From Pseudomonas putida (lineage in GTDB: Bacteria > Pseudomonadota > Gammaproteobacteria > Pseudomonadales > Pseudomonadaceae), in assembly GCA_029953615.1 (NCBI GenBank), contig CP124529.1:1826998-1890997 (forward strand): a stretch of DNA of 64,000 bases, written 5' to 3'. The notes below the pieces were generated by a model. That model did not search any database and was not told where the DNA came from. It saw only the letters and a program-made list of their open reading frames with translations. Numbering within the stretch: the first letter of the stretch is position 1; every line of letters begins with the position of its first letter. A program made the position numbers and the translations under genes. This document shows, in pieces, positions 36,750 to 47,518 of this stretch.

Positions 36750-37364
36750 ATGAAGACTCGCGACCGTATCCTCGAATGTGCCCTGCAACTGTTCAACCAG
36801 CAGGGCGAACCGAACGTATCCACCCTGGAAATTTCCAACGAGCTGGGCATCAGCCCCGGTAACCTTTACTACCACTTCCATGGCAAGGAGCCGTTGGTGC
36901 TGGGGCTGTTCGAGCGTTTTGAAGAAGCGCTGATGCCCTTGCTCGACCCACCGCTGGAGGTACGCCTGGATGCCGAGGATTACTGGCTGTTCCTGCACCT
37001 GATCGTCGAACGCATGGCGCAGTACCGCTTCCTGTTCCAGGACCTGTCGAACCTGACCGGGCGCCTGCCCAAACTGGCCCGCGGCATGCGCAGCCTGATC
37101 AATGCACTCAAGCGCACGCTGGCGGCGTTGCTGGCCAGCCTCAAGGGCCAGGGGCTGGTGGAGAGCGAGACCCAGGCGCTGGGGCAACTGGTGGAGCAGA
37201 TCACATTGACGCTGATGTTCTCGCTGGATTATCAGCGGGTGCTGGGGCGCGAAGGGGATGTGGGAATTGTGGTGTATCAGGTAATGATGCTGGTGGCGCC
37301 GCATCTGCAGGCCCAGGCGCGGGGGGCAGCGGAGCAGTTGGCGGTGCGGTATCTGGAAGGGTAA
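36750..37364 (+). CDS. phaD: TetR-family regulator PhaD
   Basis: This 204-residue regulator has an N-terminal TetR helix-turn-helix (RILECALQLFNQQGEPNVST, then LEISNELGISPGNLYYHF) and a ligand-binding C-terminal domain. In P. putida PhaD activates the phaC1 and phaI promoters in response to a CoA-type intermediate of fatty-acid oxidation. It is the last gene of phaC1ZC2D, with a REP pair separating it from the converging phaF. Confidence 0.95.
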   Translation: MKTRDRILECALQLFNQQGEPNVSTLEISNELGISPGNLYYHFHGKEPLVLGLFERFEEALMPLLDPPLEVRLDAEDYWLFLHLIVERMAQYRFLFQDLSNLTGRLPKLARGMRSLINALKRTLAALLASLKGQGLVESETQALGQLVEQITLTLMFSLDYQRVLGREGDVGIVVYQVMMLVAPHLQAQARGAAEQLAVRYLEG

Positions 37365-37387
37365 GCCTGTCGTTTCGGTGTCGCGGC

Positions 37388-37469
37388 TTTCGCGGGCATG
37401 CCCGCTCCCACAGGTGAAATGCAGTGCTTGAGTGCACACAGGACCTGTGGGAGCGGGCAAGCCCGCGAA
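37388..37469. repeat. REP pair
   Basis: TTTCGCGGGCATGCCCGCTC and its inverted copy ending at 37469 lie between the convergent phaD and phaF stops. Confidence 0.9.
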
Positions 37470-37484
37470 TAAGGCGACGCGGTA

Positions 37485-38273
37485 TCAGATCAGAGTGCCG
37501 GTGCCCGTCGGTGCCGACGGCGTGCTGCTGGCCGGGGCGACGGCAGGTGCCGGTGCTGCGGTAGGTGCCGGAGCGGCGCTGGCCGCTGGAGCCGCCGGTT
37601 TGGCGGCGGCCGCCTTGGCCGGGGCTTTCTTCACTGCTGGCTTCTTCGCCACAGCCGGCTTGGCCGCTGCCGGTTTCGCCGCAGGCTTGGCCGCCGCAGT
37701 CTTGGCAGCAGGTTTAGCCGCTGCGGTCTTGGCTGCGGCAGTTTTAGCCGCCGGCTTGGCCGCCGCGGTTTTCGCCGCCGGCTTGGCCGCTGCCGTCTTG
37801 GCCAGGGGCTTGGCCGCCGCCTTGCTCGCAGCCGGCTTGGCCGCAGCGCGCGACGAAACCGGCGTAACCGAAGCACCGGTAAGTTTCTCGATCTGCTTGG
37901 TCAGGCTGTCCACCTGCTGGTGCAGGGCCTTGATCTCGTTGCGGCTCGGCACGCCAAGGCGCGAAATGGCGCTGTTCAGGCGCTTGTCGAAAGCCTCTTC
38001 GAGTTCGCTCCACTTGCCCAGCGCACGGTCCTTGACGCCAGACACGCGCGAGGTGGTCGACGACTTGGCGGTTTCCGCCACGTCTTCAGCGGTCTTCTTC
38101 GCCTGCTTCTCGGCCTTCTCGCCATCCTTCACCAGCGAGTCGAACAGCTTCGGGCCGTCCTGGTCGATCTTCGAATAGATACCCAGCCCCGCCAGCCAGA
38201 TCTTGCGGGAGTACTTCTCGATCCCGCCGACCCAGGAGCTGCCTTCTTTCTCGGTGTTCTTCTTGCCAGCCAT
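37485..38273 (-). CDS. phaF: phasin PhaF with histone-like tail
   Basis: PhaF coats PHA granules and tethers them to the nucleoid so they segregate at division. The 262-residue protein has an N-terminal phasin domain (KYSRKIWLAGLGIYSKIDQD, amphipathic), a short coiled coil with leucine spacing (ALHQQVDSLTKQIEKL, about residues 110-127), and a long C-terminal tail of AAAKPAAKT-type repeats that binds DNA. It ends in an Ala-Pro-rich segment and TGTGTLI. The ATG at 38273 fits; it lies ten bases after phaI. Confidence 0.97.
   Translation of the reverse strand: MAGKKNTEKEGSSWVGGIEKYSRKIWLAGLGIYSKIDQDGPKLFDSLVKDGEKAEKQAKKTAEDVAETAKSSTTSRVSGVKDRALGKWSELEEAFDKRLNSAISRLGVPSRNEIKALHQQVDSLTKQIEKLTGASVTPVSSRAAAKPAASKAAAKPLAKTAAAKPAAKTAAAKPAAKTAAAKTAAAKPAAKTAAAKPAAKPAAAKPAVAKKPAVKKAPAKAAAAKPAAPAASAAPAPTAAPAPAVAPASSTPSAPTGTGTLI
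37630..37860 (-). repeat. degenerate tandem repeats coding the PhaF AKP tail
   Basis: Short units coding AAAKPAAK/AAAKT recur here and vary by synonymous and small length changes. Such tracts change length between strains by slippage and are prone to assembly error. Confidence 0.8.
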
Positions 38274-38283
38274 CCTGCTCTCC

Positions 38284-38703
38284 TTATGGTTTGTGCGCGA
38301 CGCGCTCAAGCAGCTCATGCAGCTGTTCAAGCTTGATGGACAACGCCTCAACGTCATGTTTAGACGGAATGCCCAGGCGATTCAAGGCGCGCCCTACCCG
38401 TGCGTCGAAAGCTTTTTCGATTTTGTCGAGTTGAATTTCGACTCGCCCAGGGACGCGGCTAACGGCCTGGGTCGCTTCATCGATCTGGTTGTTGGCCGCG
38501 TCCAGTTGTTTGTCGATACGCTTCTTGCCGCGTTTCTCGACACCTTCACCGGCCTTGACCAGCTCGTTGAAGTAGTCGGAGCCTTCCTGGCCCACGCGTG
38601 CATAGGCGCCGATACCCGCCAGCCAGATCTTGCGCGCGTAGCCGCGCACCTCGCCCAGCGTACCCGGGGCGTCGTCCTTTTTCTTCACAGTCACTTTGGC
38701 CAT
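38284..38703 (-). CDS. phaI: phasin PhaI
   Basis: This 139-residue phasin is the short partner of PhaF. It shares the granule-binding segment (GYARKIWLAGIGAYARVGQEG) and the leucine-rich end (LSIKLEQLHELLERV), but has no DNA-binding tail. It is the first gene of phaI-phaF; GAGG precedes the ATG at 38703. Its promoter lies in the 182-base gap to the divergent toxin-like gene. Confidence 0.96.
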   Translation of the reverse strand: MAKVTVKKKDDAPGTLGEVRGYARKIWLAGIGAYARVGQEGSDYFNELVKAGEGVEKRGKKRIDKQLDAANNQIDEATQAVSRVPGRVEIQLDKIEKAFDARVGRALNRLGIPSKHDVEALSIKLEQLHELLERVAHKP

Positions 38704-38885
38704 GCTCTGTACCTCATGCTCATGAGTGGAGGAGTAACCGCCCATGGAGGTTGGGCTTGAGCACAAGGTAGGGATAAAAATTAGAAACCTCACCCTAAGC
38801 TGCACGGCGTACCCATACATATACCGCAGCAGCGAAGGCCGTATCGCCTAGCCTGCCGGGCCTCACTTGACTGGAGCCCGATGCC

Positions 38886-41800
38886 ATGACCGATTCCACT
38901 CCCATAGCCACTTTCCGACAACGGGTAGCAAGCTGCTTCGGTAAACGCCCAGGCCTGCGCGAGGTATTGTCCCTGCAAGGCTTCAATGCCCTTGTCGACC
39001 GCTACCCGTTTATCCGCAGCAATCACCCGCAACTGGCATCGCTTGATGATTTCCACATCCTCCAGGCCCCAGCCGGCCAAGGCGAACCCGCCCGGCAACC
39101 CTTGCTGCTGGATGCACTACTGGAACACTTGCGTACCGGCAAACACCTGCAACTGAAGGGTTCGGACGCGTTGAGCATCAGTCCGCCGCAGGTGTTCCTC
39201 GCCCAGGAACAAGGTGCCAACAGCATTGCCCAGCCAGGGATAACCTTGGACATGTACAAGGTGTCCAGCGATCTCGATGGTCTTCTGGATACCCTGACAG
39301 AGGCGTTTCAGCAGGCTCAGATCAGTTACTGGAGCGGCTCGGACCCACTTTCGGGGGTATCCCGCCTACATTGGCTTGAGCTGCTGATCAAGGCTGCAAT
39401 GCTAAGCAATGTGCAGCGCCAAGGCCTTGATGCAGATGCGACAGCCACGCTGTACGCCATGCTCGATGGCACTCGAACCGGCATTACCATCAGCGCCATG
39501 CGGCTTGAGTTCGGCGTCGGCTGGCAGACCTTCGAGCGACCAGTGCCAGACCTGCTGCTGAGCACGACACGCGGTGCTTCCCAGCTGCTGTGGTGCAAAC
39601 CCTGCGGCACCATTCGGAGCTACCCGGACCAGGCAGCGTTCTCGGCCGCATTACAGGACGAAATGGCTGAGCGTTATCACTTCGACCGCTTGACCTGGTC
39701 GCGTACCGCGCTGGAAGGCGACCCGTTTGCCTACCAAGCCAGGCAAATGCTCAACGTGATCCTCGACGATATCCGCCGCCTGAGCCTTGCACACGTGCAG
39801 ACAGTCAGCGAAATGGAAGACGCCTATGCACATGTCAGCGATCCATCGCTGCACTTTTTGCAGCAGCCATACCTGGTCGAAGGCGTGCCAACCCTCCAGC
39901 TGCCAGGCTGGCTCGCAGGGGCTACGCCCGAAGACCGCTTCGAATACCACGCCGCACTGCTTGATCTCGCCGCCCGCCAAGGCCACAGCGGGGGCGCGAC
40001 CTCGCTTGGCGATATCGAAACCATCGAGCAATATGCCAACCGCCGGCTACGTGAGCAGACCCAGGCCACCTATCCCGACAACGCCGTCTACGATCCTGAC
40101 ACGGTGCTGATTGCCGTTTCGGAACTGATCCCGAACAGTTCAGCCGAAAACCCGCAATACCTGTTCCTGCGCCACGAAAGCCTGACCAGCCTGGCCGTCG
40201 CCCGCTTGCCAGTGAACGAAGTCATGACCCGGGTCAGCGCCCCGGCTGGCAGCTGGTTGAGCATCGATCAGGTACACAAGTTGATTCACCAGGTGGATAT
40301 CGGTGGCTCATACCCGGGCTTTCTGCGAGAGCAGGTCGAGGTACAGCCGCGCAGGGCGCAACGGATCAGCCAGTACGCCTGGGAATGGCGTTCCGGGCTG
40401 CGCTTCAGCGTGCTCAAGGCCAGTATCAGCGAGCAGCTCAGCGAACACACACGGCGGGCACTATTGAACTTCTGCACAGGTATTGGCGATAGCCTCGAAC
40501 AGCCGCGTATCGCCCCATTGGCCTTTCGCTGCGCGCCCGGCGCCTCGGCAAGCGATCGAGCGCATGGCATGTTCGTCATCGAACTGCCGGGCCTGCACAG
40601 CTGGATCTTGTACCGACCGTTCTATGCCGACCAGACGCTACAGGAATTCACCAGCCTGGCGTCGCTGATGGTTGCTATCCGCAAACAGGGCGAGCTGCAG
40701 CGCAGCGTCCTGCACTGGCTGAAGGACGAAGTACGCGAGGTGTATGAAAATGATGGCTTCAACTTCCCCCACCTGCACCCCAAGCTGTCTAGCCTGGCGC
40801 ACCTGTTCGGCGTCAACTCGGCGCTGACAGCTACCGCCCTGGACAACCTCAGGCGGCCGGTGGATGCCTCGTTCGAGGCCTGGACAGAAAACCTCGACAG
40901 CCACCTGTTTGACGCCAGGGTCGAAGCCATCCTGCACGTCGCATCCACCCGCAGCGTGTCCAACGCGCAGGAGCGATGGGCCCTGGCGAAAGAGGCTGCA
41001 TGGGCGGTGTTCAATACCGCAACGGTATTCTGGTCCGGATTGCTGGCCAACGTCGCCTGGCTGCTGGCGGCGCTGTCGGCGGCCAAGGACGACCTGGCAA
41101 TACTGGCCGATGGCGGTCGCGATGAGCGGATCGTGGCGGCCACCGATCTGTTGACCAACCTGGCGATGCTGCTGGCCCATCGCGTGGCGCATGCCACATC
41201 AGCTACCGAAGCACCTGTGGCAGTGCGCTTCAGCGAACCTGTCGAGCGCAACGCAGCATCAGGGCGTTCGGCCGGACCAATGGAAGAGCGGCCTTGGGCA
41301 AGACCCACGGCGGAGCCACGACCACGGCCCATCAGCGTGGATAGCTGGGGTGCCAACCAGCGCCTGGCCAACGTCACGCCGGAAGGGATCCGGGCACTGG
41401 TCAGGCTGCAGGCCAGGCAGTCACTGCAGGGTTATACGCCACTGGGCACGGGGCGGCTGCGCGGCCTGTACGAAGTGGACCAGCGATACTACGTGAAACT
41501 TAAGGATATCGCCTTCGAGGTGCAGCAGACCTGGGGTGGCGTGCAAATCATCGGCCCGGACGAGAGCAGCAGCGAATGGGTCGCGCAATGGGGTGGTGCC
41601 GACGACGGCTACCACATCGTCGGCCGTGAGCGCAGCCGAGGCCCATGGTTGACCCGCTGGAATGAGGAATGGGTGATCAACGTCTCAGGGCCCGGCGGCA
41701 TGCCCAATACCGAACAGGTCCGCTCGCACAACCACCAGGCCTACGAGCAATTGCTGGAAACCACCAAGGCGAACCGAACGACATTATCCAGGCTGGAACC

Positions 41801-43611
41801 GCTCATGGAGAAAAGCCGTCTGAAGCTGCAGGACTATGATGACCTGGCAGCAGCGTTCAACGTGGCTTACCAGGCCCTTCCCGAAACCCAGCGCAGCCCA
41901 CTGCCAGAGGCCCTTCAGACGCAACGTCAGCAACTGTTGGCATTGCGCGAACATCATTTGCTCGACCTGAAGGGGGTGAGCCTGGTTTCTGGAAAAACAG
42001 GCCACGGTGCTGAAAGAGAACGTCGACGCATTCAGGCAGATGCTGGAACCGCGCTTTGCCAGATACGACCGTGCTGGCCGCATCGAACACAGCTTCAGCG
42101 AGTGGACCGAGACCGCCATCGACAACGACATGCTGCTGCTCCGTCGCCTGTTCGAGCTGCCAGACCATGAGCAGCTTCGGGAGCTTGCCCGTGGCTTGCA
42201 GAAATTCCCGGTGGGGCAGGAGCAACTGTCGCGCTATGCCAAGCTGCGCAAGGCCACGCGCGATGCTCTCGATGTCGCCCGGCGCATTCTGGTGGTCAGC
42301 GAAAGGCTGGACCAGACATTGCCCCTGGCACTCGATGATAACCGCGTCCGTTATGCCCAGAAGAAAACCAAAATCGAGCAAGCCATCGAGCTGCGCCCCT
42401 ATTCGACGCTGATCGTACGTGCGCAAACCCTCAGCGACATGGCCTACCTCACACTGGACAAGAGCCTGCTCACCCCTGAAACAGCCGCCGAACTGCTGCC
42501 ATTGCAGGATGCCCTCTGCGACCAGCATTTTTCTTCGATGCTGTGGAGCCACGACGGCCTGGCCGCAGCCAACCTGCCCTACTCGCAACAGGCGGAGATT
42601 CTCGGCGATGCACTGCGTGAGTATCGAGCCGTACTGGGCAAGGCCAGCTACCTGCAAACCTATGAAGACCCAGCCATCGACGCGGCCATGCTTGCGGATT
42701 ACGTCGCGCAACTGCAAGCCCTGGTGAAGCTGACCGAACTCGAACTGAACACGGCCCTGACCGGTATCGAGACCAGCGCACCGCCGGCAGTACCGCGTGT
42801 CACCCACCGCGTCAGGGCCGGCAGGCGAACAGTGATACACACCTCTCGAGGCCGTTCGCTCCTGGTCGAGCCTGGGCGCGAAGGCAACCAGGCCATCCAG
42901 CGCAACCCGCTCACGCAACAACCCGCTGGCGAGTACGAACAACGTGACGGCGTATGGTTCGAGGTGCCCGGCCAACAGCAGCCCGCGGCGCCGGACCGGG
43001 CGCAACTGCGGCACCGTGCAGCCCGCCTGCTGGCGCAGAAGGACAAGCGCATGGCAATCGCCGCGCTCTATACCGAGGAGCCGAACAGCCTGGCCGACCT
43101 GATGGACTGGCAGATAGAAGATATGCGTGAGGCTTCGCGGCAATTGGCCGGCAGCAGCAAACCGAAAGACCTCGAACTGGCAAGTGAACTGAACCAGGCC
43201 GTCGAAACGGTCACGCTTGAAAAAAGCCGCCTGCTCACGAATGTCTACCTGAACACCCGTCATCCGGACAGCAAGGCGTTACGCTACCTCAGCGAGCAGC
43301 AACGCCTGCAAATTGCCCGGACTACCGCACGCAAGGCGCTGAGCAAGCCCGACGACTATCTCGACGTGTACCAGATCAGGGACGTCCAGGCTCCCCAAGC
43401 GGTGCTCTGGGAAGCGCATTTCCACTACCGCAGCGCAGATGCCCCGGCCCGGGCCTTTGTCAAAGGCCACCTGAAATTCTGGGAGCCGCGGGGCAAGGCC
43501 CGCGACGCGCAAATGGAAGAGGCCAGCAGCGCAGCGGAGCGCTTGCAGATCTATCGTAGCGACTTGCGCCTGGCCCAGGTCGAGGGTGTGATCCCCTTCC
43601 CGTCCCGGTGA
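38886..43611 (+). CDS. DUF6543 / dermonecrotic-toxin-domain giant protein, frameshifted as read
   Basis: This is a toxin-like protein of about 1,574 residues if one base is ignored; I see no signal peptide. The first roughly 500 residues look like the Pseudomonas DUF6543 domain (DTVLIAVSELIPNS, RHESLTSLAVARL, VDIGGSYPGFLREQVE). A hydrophobic helical pair lies at about 702-733 (WAVFNTATVFWSGLLANVAW). A beta-rich SH3-like module lies at about 845-930 (TGRLRGLYEVDQRYYVKLKD). The end carries the family's C-terminal block (VLWEAHFHYRSADAPARAFV). The frame changes between 41977 and 41997: upstream reads LLDLKGVSL, downstream WFLEKQATVLKENVDAF. It interrupts the usual phaI to PHA-region-gene spacing and is an accessory gene. 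The biochemical activity is unknown. Confidence 0.75.
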
Positions 43612-43642
43612 CAGCCACACCTTGCTGCCGACCGCCCTGGCC

Positions 43643-43918
43643 TCAGGCCAGGGCCTTGTCCAGTGCCCGCTCGATTTCACCCTTGATGGTGCCGCTCATC
43701 ATCGACAACATCATGCCCAGCTTCAATTCGACCCGGATGCGGTCATCGAAGATATGCACGCTGCCGTTGGCACCGCTGCGCGCCACGTCGACCCGGTCGC
43801 CGTTCCAGGTGGCCTTGAGGTCGTATTCGCGGGTCAGCCTGTCGACCAGCGCTTCGGCCTTGGCACGGGCGGCATCGCGCCCGAGGGAATGTTTGCGTTC
43901 GACGCTGATCTGAGTCAT
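43643..43918 (-). CDS. polyhydroxyalkanoic acid system (PHA granule region) family protein
   Basis: This 91-residue protein of the small family is found beside mcl-PHA loci (MTQISVERKHSLGRDAARAK at the start, DRVDVARSGANGSVHIFDDR in the middle). It resembles a small StART-like or polyketide-cyclase-like domain and its exact function is not known. AGGA precedes the ATG at 43918. It converges on the toxin-like gene (32 bases between stops) and is divergent from ubiE. Its separation from phaI by the 4.7 kb toxin-like gene marks the insertion. Confidence 0.88.
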   Translation of the reverse strand: MTQISVERKHSLGRDAARAKAEALVDRLTREYDLKATWNGDRVDVARSGANGSVHIFDDRIRVELKLGMMLSMMSGTIKGEIERALDKALA

Positions 43919-44042
43919 GCGGGTGTTCCTGAAGATGAAGACATAATGGGCATTATGCCCGCCCCTGCCCACTGGCACACCCCGCCAAGACAAATCCGCC
44001 CGTTCGCCCTAGAATGGCGGTAATTTTTTCCGGTGAAGCGAT

Positions 44043-44813
44043 ATGAACGACCAGCGCAAAGGCGACCACGCCGAACCCACCACCCATTTCGGTTACCAGG
44101 ACGTCCCTGAAAGCCAGAAGGCGAAAAAAGTCGCCGAGGTGTTCCACTCGGTAGCGGCCAAGTACGACCTGATGAACGACGTGCTTTCCGGCGGCATGCA
44201 CCGCCTGTGGAAGCGCTTCACCATCGAGCTGTCGGGCGTACGCGCCGGCAACCGTGTACTGGACATCGCCGGCGGTACCGGCGACCTGGCCGCCAAGTTC
44301 TCGCGGCTGGTCGGCCCGACCGGCCAGGTAGTGCTGGCCGACATCAACGAATCGATGCTCAAGGTCGGCCGTGACCGCCTGCTCGACCGTGGCGTGGCCG
44401 GCAACATCGAGTTCGTCCAGGCCGACGCCGAGAAGCTGCCATTCCCGGACAACCACTTCGACTGCGTGACCATCGCTTTCGGCCTGCGCAACGTCACCCA
44501 CAAGGACGAAGCCATCCGCTCGATGCTGCGCGTGCTCAAGCCGGGCGGTCGCCTGCTGGTGCTGGAATTCTCCAAACCGACCAACAAGCTCATGTCCAAG
44601 GCCTACGACGCCTACTCGTTCGCCTTCATGCCGCTGGCCGGCAAGCTGATCACCAACGACTCGGAGAGCTACCGTTACCTCGCTGAGTCGATCCGCATGC
44701 ACCCCGACCAGGAAACGCTGAAGGCCATGATGGTCGAGGCCGGTTTCGACCGCGTCACTTATCACAACATGACCAGCGGCATCGTCGCCGTGCACCGGGG
44801 AATCAAGCCCTGA
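44043..44813 (+). CDS. ubiE: ubiquinone/menaquinone C-methyltransferase
   Basis: UbiE performs the C-2 methylation of the benzoquinol ring in ubiquinone synthesis. The 256-residue class I methyltransferase has the SAM loop [25 protein letters not shown], and the family signatures [19 protein letters not shown] and [17 protein letters not shown]. The stop shares a base with the ubiJ start (TGATG). It is the first gene of ubiEJB. Confidence 0.98.
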   Translation: MNDQRKGDHAEPTTHFGYQDVPESQKAKKVAEVFHSVAAKYDLMNDVLSGGMHRLWKRFTIELSGVRAGNRVLDIAGGTGDLAAKFSRLVGPTGQVVLADINESMLKVGRDRLLDRGVAGNIEFVQADAEKLPFPDNHFDCVTIAFGLRNVTHKDEAIRSMLRVLKPGGRLLVLEFSKPTNKLMSKAYDAYSFAFMPLAGKLITNDSESYRYLAESIRMHPDQETLKAMMVEAGFDRVTYHNMTSGIVAVHRGIKP

Positions 44814-45436
44814 TGTTGCTGGCCGGGTTGTTCGCCAGCGTCGAACATGGCCTGAACCGCGTCCTGCGCATGGACAGCACGGCCCTGCCGCGGCTGGCTG
44901 CGCTGGAAGGCAAGGTCATCGAGATCGACTGCCGCCAACCGGCCCTGCAGGTGTTCATCCTGCCCGATGAAGAGGGCCTGATGCTGGCTGCCCACTGGGA
45001 GGGCGAGGTCGACTGCAGCCTGCGCGCCCCGGCCGGCAGCCTGGCGCAACTGGCCTTGGCCAGGGACAAGACTGCCGTGCTGCACAGCCCCCAGGTCGAG
45101 CTGCATGGCGACAGTGCCGTGCTGCTCGACCTGTTCGGTGTGCTGCAGGACCTGGAACTTGACTGGGAGCATGAGCTGCAACGCTGGCTCGGCCCGGTTG
45201 CCACGGCGCTGGTGGCCGGCCACATCCGCCTGCGCGCACGCTGGACCCGCCAGGGCCTGGCGCGCTTCAGCCAGAATCTTTCCGAGTACCTGGCCGAAGA
45301 GTCCCGCACCCTGGTGGGCAAGCGTGAAGCCGAAGCCGCCTTCAGCGAACTCGACGCCCTGAAACTCGATACAGAACGCCTCGAGGCGCGCCTCAAGCGC
45401 CTCTCCCGATCCCTTGATACCAGCGATAACGCATGA
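44813..45436 (+). CDS. ubiJ: ubiquinone biosynthesis accessory factor UbiJ
   Basis: This 207-residue protein has an SCP2-type lipid-binding domain in the first 110 residues ([20 protein letters not shown]) and a C-terminal coiled coil ([20 protein letters not shown]). UbiJ with UbiK organises the soluble complex in which late ubiquinone intermediates are held. It is coupled at both ends: a one-base overlap with ubiE and a four-base overlap with ubiB. Confidence 0.93.
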   Translation: MLLAGLFASVEHGLNRVLRMDSTALPRLAALEGKVIEIDCRQPALQVFILPDEEGLMLAAHWEGEVDCSLRAPAGSLAQLALARDKTAVLHSPQVELHGDSAVLLDLFGVLQDLELDWEHELQRWLGPVATALVAGHIRLRARWTRQGLARFSQNLSEYLAEESRTLVGKREAEAAFSELDALKLDTERLEARLKRLSRSLDTSDNA

Positions 45437-47052
45437 AGCTGCTCGCCGTCCGCCGTCTTTTTCGCATCCAGCGTGTAGTCATCCGTTACCGGCTGGATGA
45501 CCTGCTGTTCGACTACCCGCTACCCTGGTGGCTGATGAGCCTGCGCCTGCTGATGCCGTGGCGTTGGCTACCCCGTAGCCCGTCCGCGCTCAGCCGCGGC
45601 GCACGCCTGCGACTGGCGCTACAAGACCTGGGTCCCATTTTCATCAAGTTCGGTCAGTTGTTGTCGACCCGCCGCGACCTGCTGCCCACCGACATCGCTG
45701 ACGAGCTGATGTTGCTGCAAGACCGCGTACCACCGTTCGATCCGCAGCAGGCCGTGGCGCTGATCGAAGAACAGCTCGGAGCCACGGTGGGCGAAGTCTT
45801 CAGCCGCTTCGACGTCGAGCCTCTGGCCTCCGCATCGGTAGCCCAGGTTCACGCTGCCCGCCTGAAAAGTGGCGAAGAGGTGGTGGTCAAGGTTGTCCGG
45901 CCAGGCCTGAAACCGGTGATCGCCGCTGATATTGCCTGGCTGTTCCTGATAGCCAAAGGTGCCGAACGTGTCTCCGCCGACGCTCGCCGCCTGCACCCGG
46001 TGGAAATCGTCGGCGATTACGAAAAAACCATCTACGACGAACTCGACCTGCTGCGCGAAGCGGCGAATGCCAGCCAGCTACGCCGTAATTTCGAAGGCTC
46101 CGAGCTGATGTATGTGCCACAGGTGTACTGGGACTGGTGCCGGCCGAAAGTACTGGTGATGGAACGCATCTATGGCGTCCCGGTGACCGACATGGCCACG
46201 CTCGCCGATCAGCGCACCGACATGAAGATGCTGGCCGAACGCGGCGTGGAAGTATTCTTCACCCAGGTGTTCCGCGACAGCTTCTTCCACGCCGACATGC
46301 ACCCCGGCAACATCTTCGTCAGCACGGTACGCCCCTGGAGCCCGCAGTACATCGCCATCGACTGCGGCATCGTCGGCAGCCTGACGGACGAGGACCAGGA
46401 TTACCTGGCGCGTAACCTGATCGCCTTCTTCAAACGAGACTACCGCCGCGTTGCGCAACTGCACATCGACTCGGGCTGGGTACCGGCGCACACCAAGGTC
46501 AATGAATTCGAAGCAGCGATCCGCACCGTCTGTGAGCCGATCTTCGAAAAACCGTTAAAGGATATTTCCTTCGGCCAGGTGCTGATGCGTCTGTTCCAGA
46601 CGGCACGGCGTTTCAACATGGAAGTGCAGCCGCAGCTGGTCCTGCTGCAGAAAACCCTGCTCAACATCGAGGGCCTGGGCCGCCAGTTGTACCCCGACCT
46701 GGACTTGTGGAGCACCGCCAAGCCATTCCTCGAACGCTGGATGCGTGACCGCATGAGCCCCAAAGCCGTGTTTGGCAACATCCACAGCCAGGTCGAGCAG
46801 TTGCCGCACCTGGCCGACATGGCCCGTGACGTCCTCGAACGCCTGTCACAACCGCACCTGCACGACCCGCAACTGCCCGAACGCCGTCGCCAGGGCGACC
46901 GCTGGCCACTGCGCCTGCTGGGTGCCGGCCTGCTGGGCGGCGGCGCGGTACTGGCCGCTGGTGCCGCCGAGGCCGCCAGCCTGGCCGCCCCTACCGCGTG
47001 GCCGGCCTGGCTGATGCTGGCCGCCGGCCTTTACCTGATCGTGCGCCAATAG
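45433..47052 (+). CDS. ubiB: UbiB, ABC1-family atypical kinase for ubiquinone synthesis
   Basis: This 539-residue protein has a kinase-like ABC1 domain. The KxGQ motif appears in [16 protein letters not shown]. The A-rich loop reads [10 protein letters not shown], and [11 protein letters not shown] with [12 protein letters not shown] carry the catalytic and metal Asp residues. Two C-terminal membrane helices follow ([20 protein letters not shown] and [15 protein letters not shown]). It probably acts as an ATPase that helps extract lipid ubiquinone precursors from the membrane. It overlaps ubiJ by four bases. Confidence 0.96.
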   Translation: MKLLAVRRLFRIQRVVIRYRLDDLLFDYPLPWWLMSLRLLMPWRWLPRSPSALSRGARLRLALQDLGPIFIKFGQLLSTRRDLLPTDIADELMLLQDRVPPFDPQQAVALIEEQLGATVGEVFSRFDVEPLASASVAQVHAARLKSGEEVVVKVVRPGLKPVIAADIAWLFLIAKGAERVSADARRLHPVEIVGDYEKTIYDELDLLREAANASQLRRNFEGSELMYVPQVYWDWCRPKVLVMERIYGVPVTDMATLADQRTDMKMLAERGVEVFFTQVFRDSFFHADMHPGNIFVSTVRPWSPQYIAIDCGIVGSLTDEDQDYLARNLIAFFKRDYRRVAQLHIDSGWVPAHTKVNEFEAAIRTVCEPIFEKPLKDISFGQVLMRLFQTARRFNMEVQPQLVLLQKTLLNIEGLGRQLYPDLDLWSTAKPFLERWMRDRMSPKAVFGNIHSQVEQLPHLADMARDVLERLSQPHLHDPQLPERRRQGDRWPLRLLGAGLLGGGAVLAAGAAEAASLAAPTAWPAWLMLAAGLYLIVRQ

Positions 47053-47124
47053 CCAGCCGCGCCCATGGCTGGCACACTAGCGCAAAGGGCCCGGCACAGG
47101 AGCGGGCCCGCTTTGGAGTCGACG

Positions 47125-47517
47125 ATGAAAGACTGGCTGGACGAGATCAAGTGGAACAGCGAAGGCCTGGTACCGGCGATCGCCCAGGACCACAAGACCG
47201 GACGCGTGCTGATGATGGCCTGGATGAACCGCGAATCGCTGGCTCTGACCGCCGCCGAACAGCGTGCCATCTACTGGTCGCGTTCGCGTGGCAAGCTGTG
47301 GCGCAAGGGCGAGGAATCCGGCCATGTGCAGAAGCTGCATGAAATGCGCCTGGACTGCGACGCCGACGTGATCATCCTGATGGTCGAGCAATTGGGCCAT
47401 ATCGCCTGCCATACCGGCCGTGAAAGCTGCTTCTACCGCGTCTTCGAAGACGGCCAGTGGAAAACCGTCGACCCGGTCCTGAAAGACCCGGATGCCATCT
47501 ACAGCGCAGGACACTGA
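47125..47517 (+). CDS. hisI: phosphoribosyl-AMP cyclohydrolase
   Basis: HisI opens the purine ring of phosphoribosyl-AMP in histidine synthesis. The 130-residue protein carries the zinc/magnesium motifs [46 protein letters not shown] and [12 protein letters not shown] with the metal-binding Cys and His. The ATG at 47125 fits the family start [10 protein letters not shown]. It is followed one base later by hisE; the two activities are separate proteins here, not fused. Confidence 0.96.
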   Translation: MKDWLDEIKWNSEGLVPAIAQDHKTGRVLMMAWMNRESLALTAAEQRAIYWSRSRGKLWRKGEESGHVQKLHEMRLDCDADVIILMVEQLGHIACHTGRESCFYRVFEDGQWKTVDPVLKDPDAIYSAGH

Positions 47518-47518
47518 C

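Noticed and set aside
35465..36850. Antisense frames to phaC2 and phaC1
   Set aside because: No ribosome-binding site or domain, and the sense genes carry all catalytic residues.
38769..38797. TAGGG-N19-CCCTA dyad upstream of phaI as PhaD operator
   Set aside because: The half-sites are short, the spacing is long, and I saw no matching pair before phaC1, where PhaD should also act.
42007..43611. Separate 534-residue gene starting with GTG at 42007
   Set aside because: There is no ribosome-binding site, its first residues continue the preceding domain, and codons before the GTG (WFLEKQAT) are also in family style. It is the 3' half of the frame-broken toxin-like gene.
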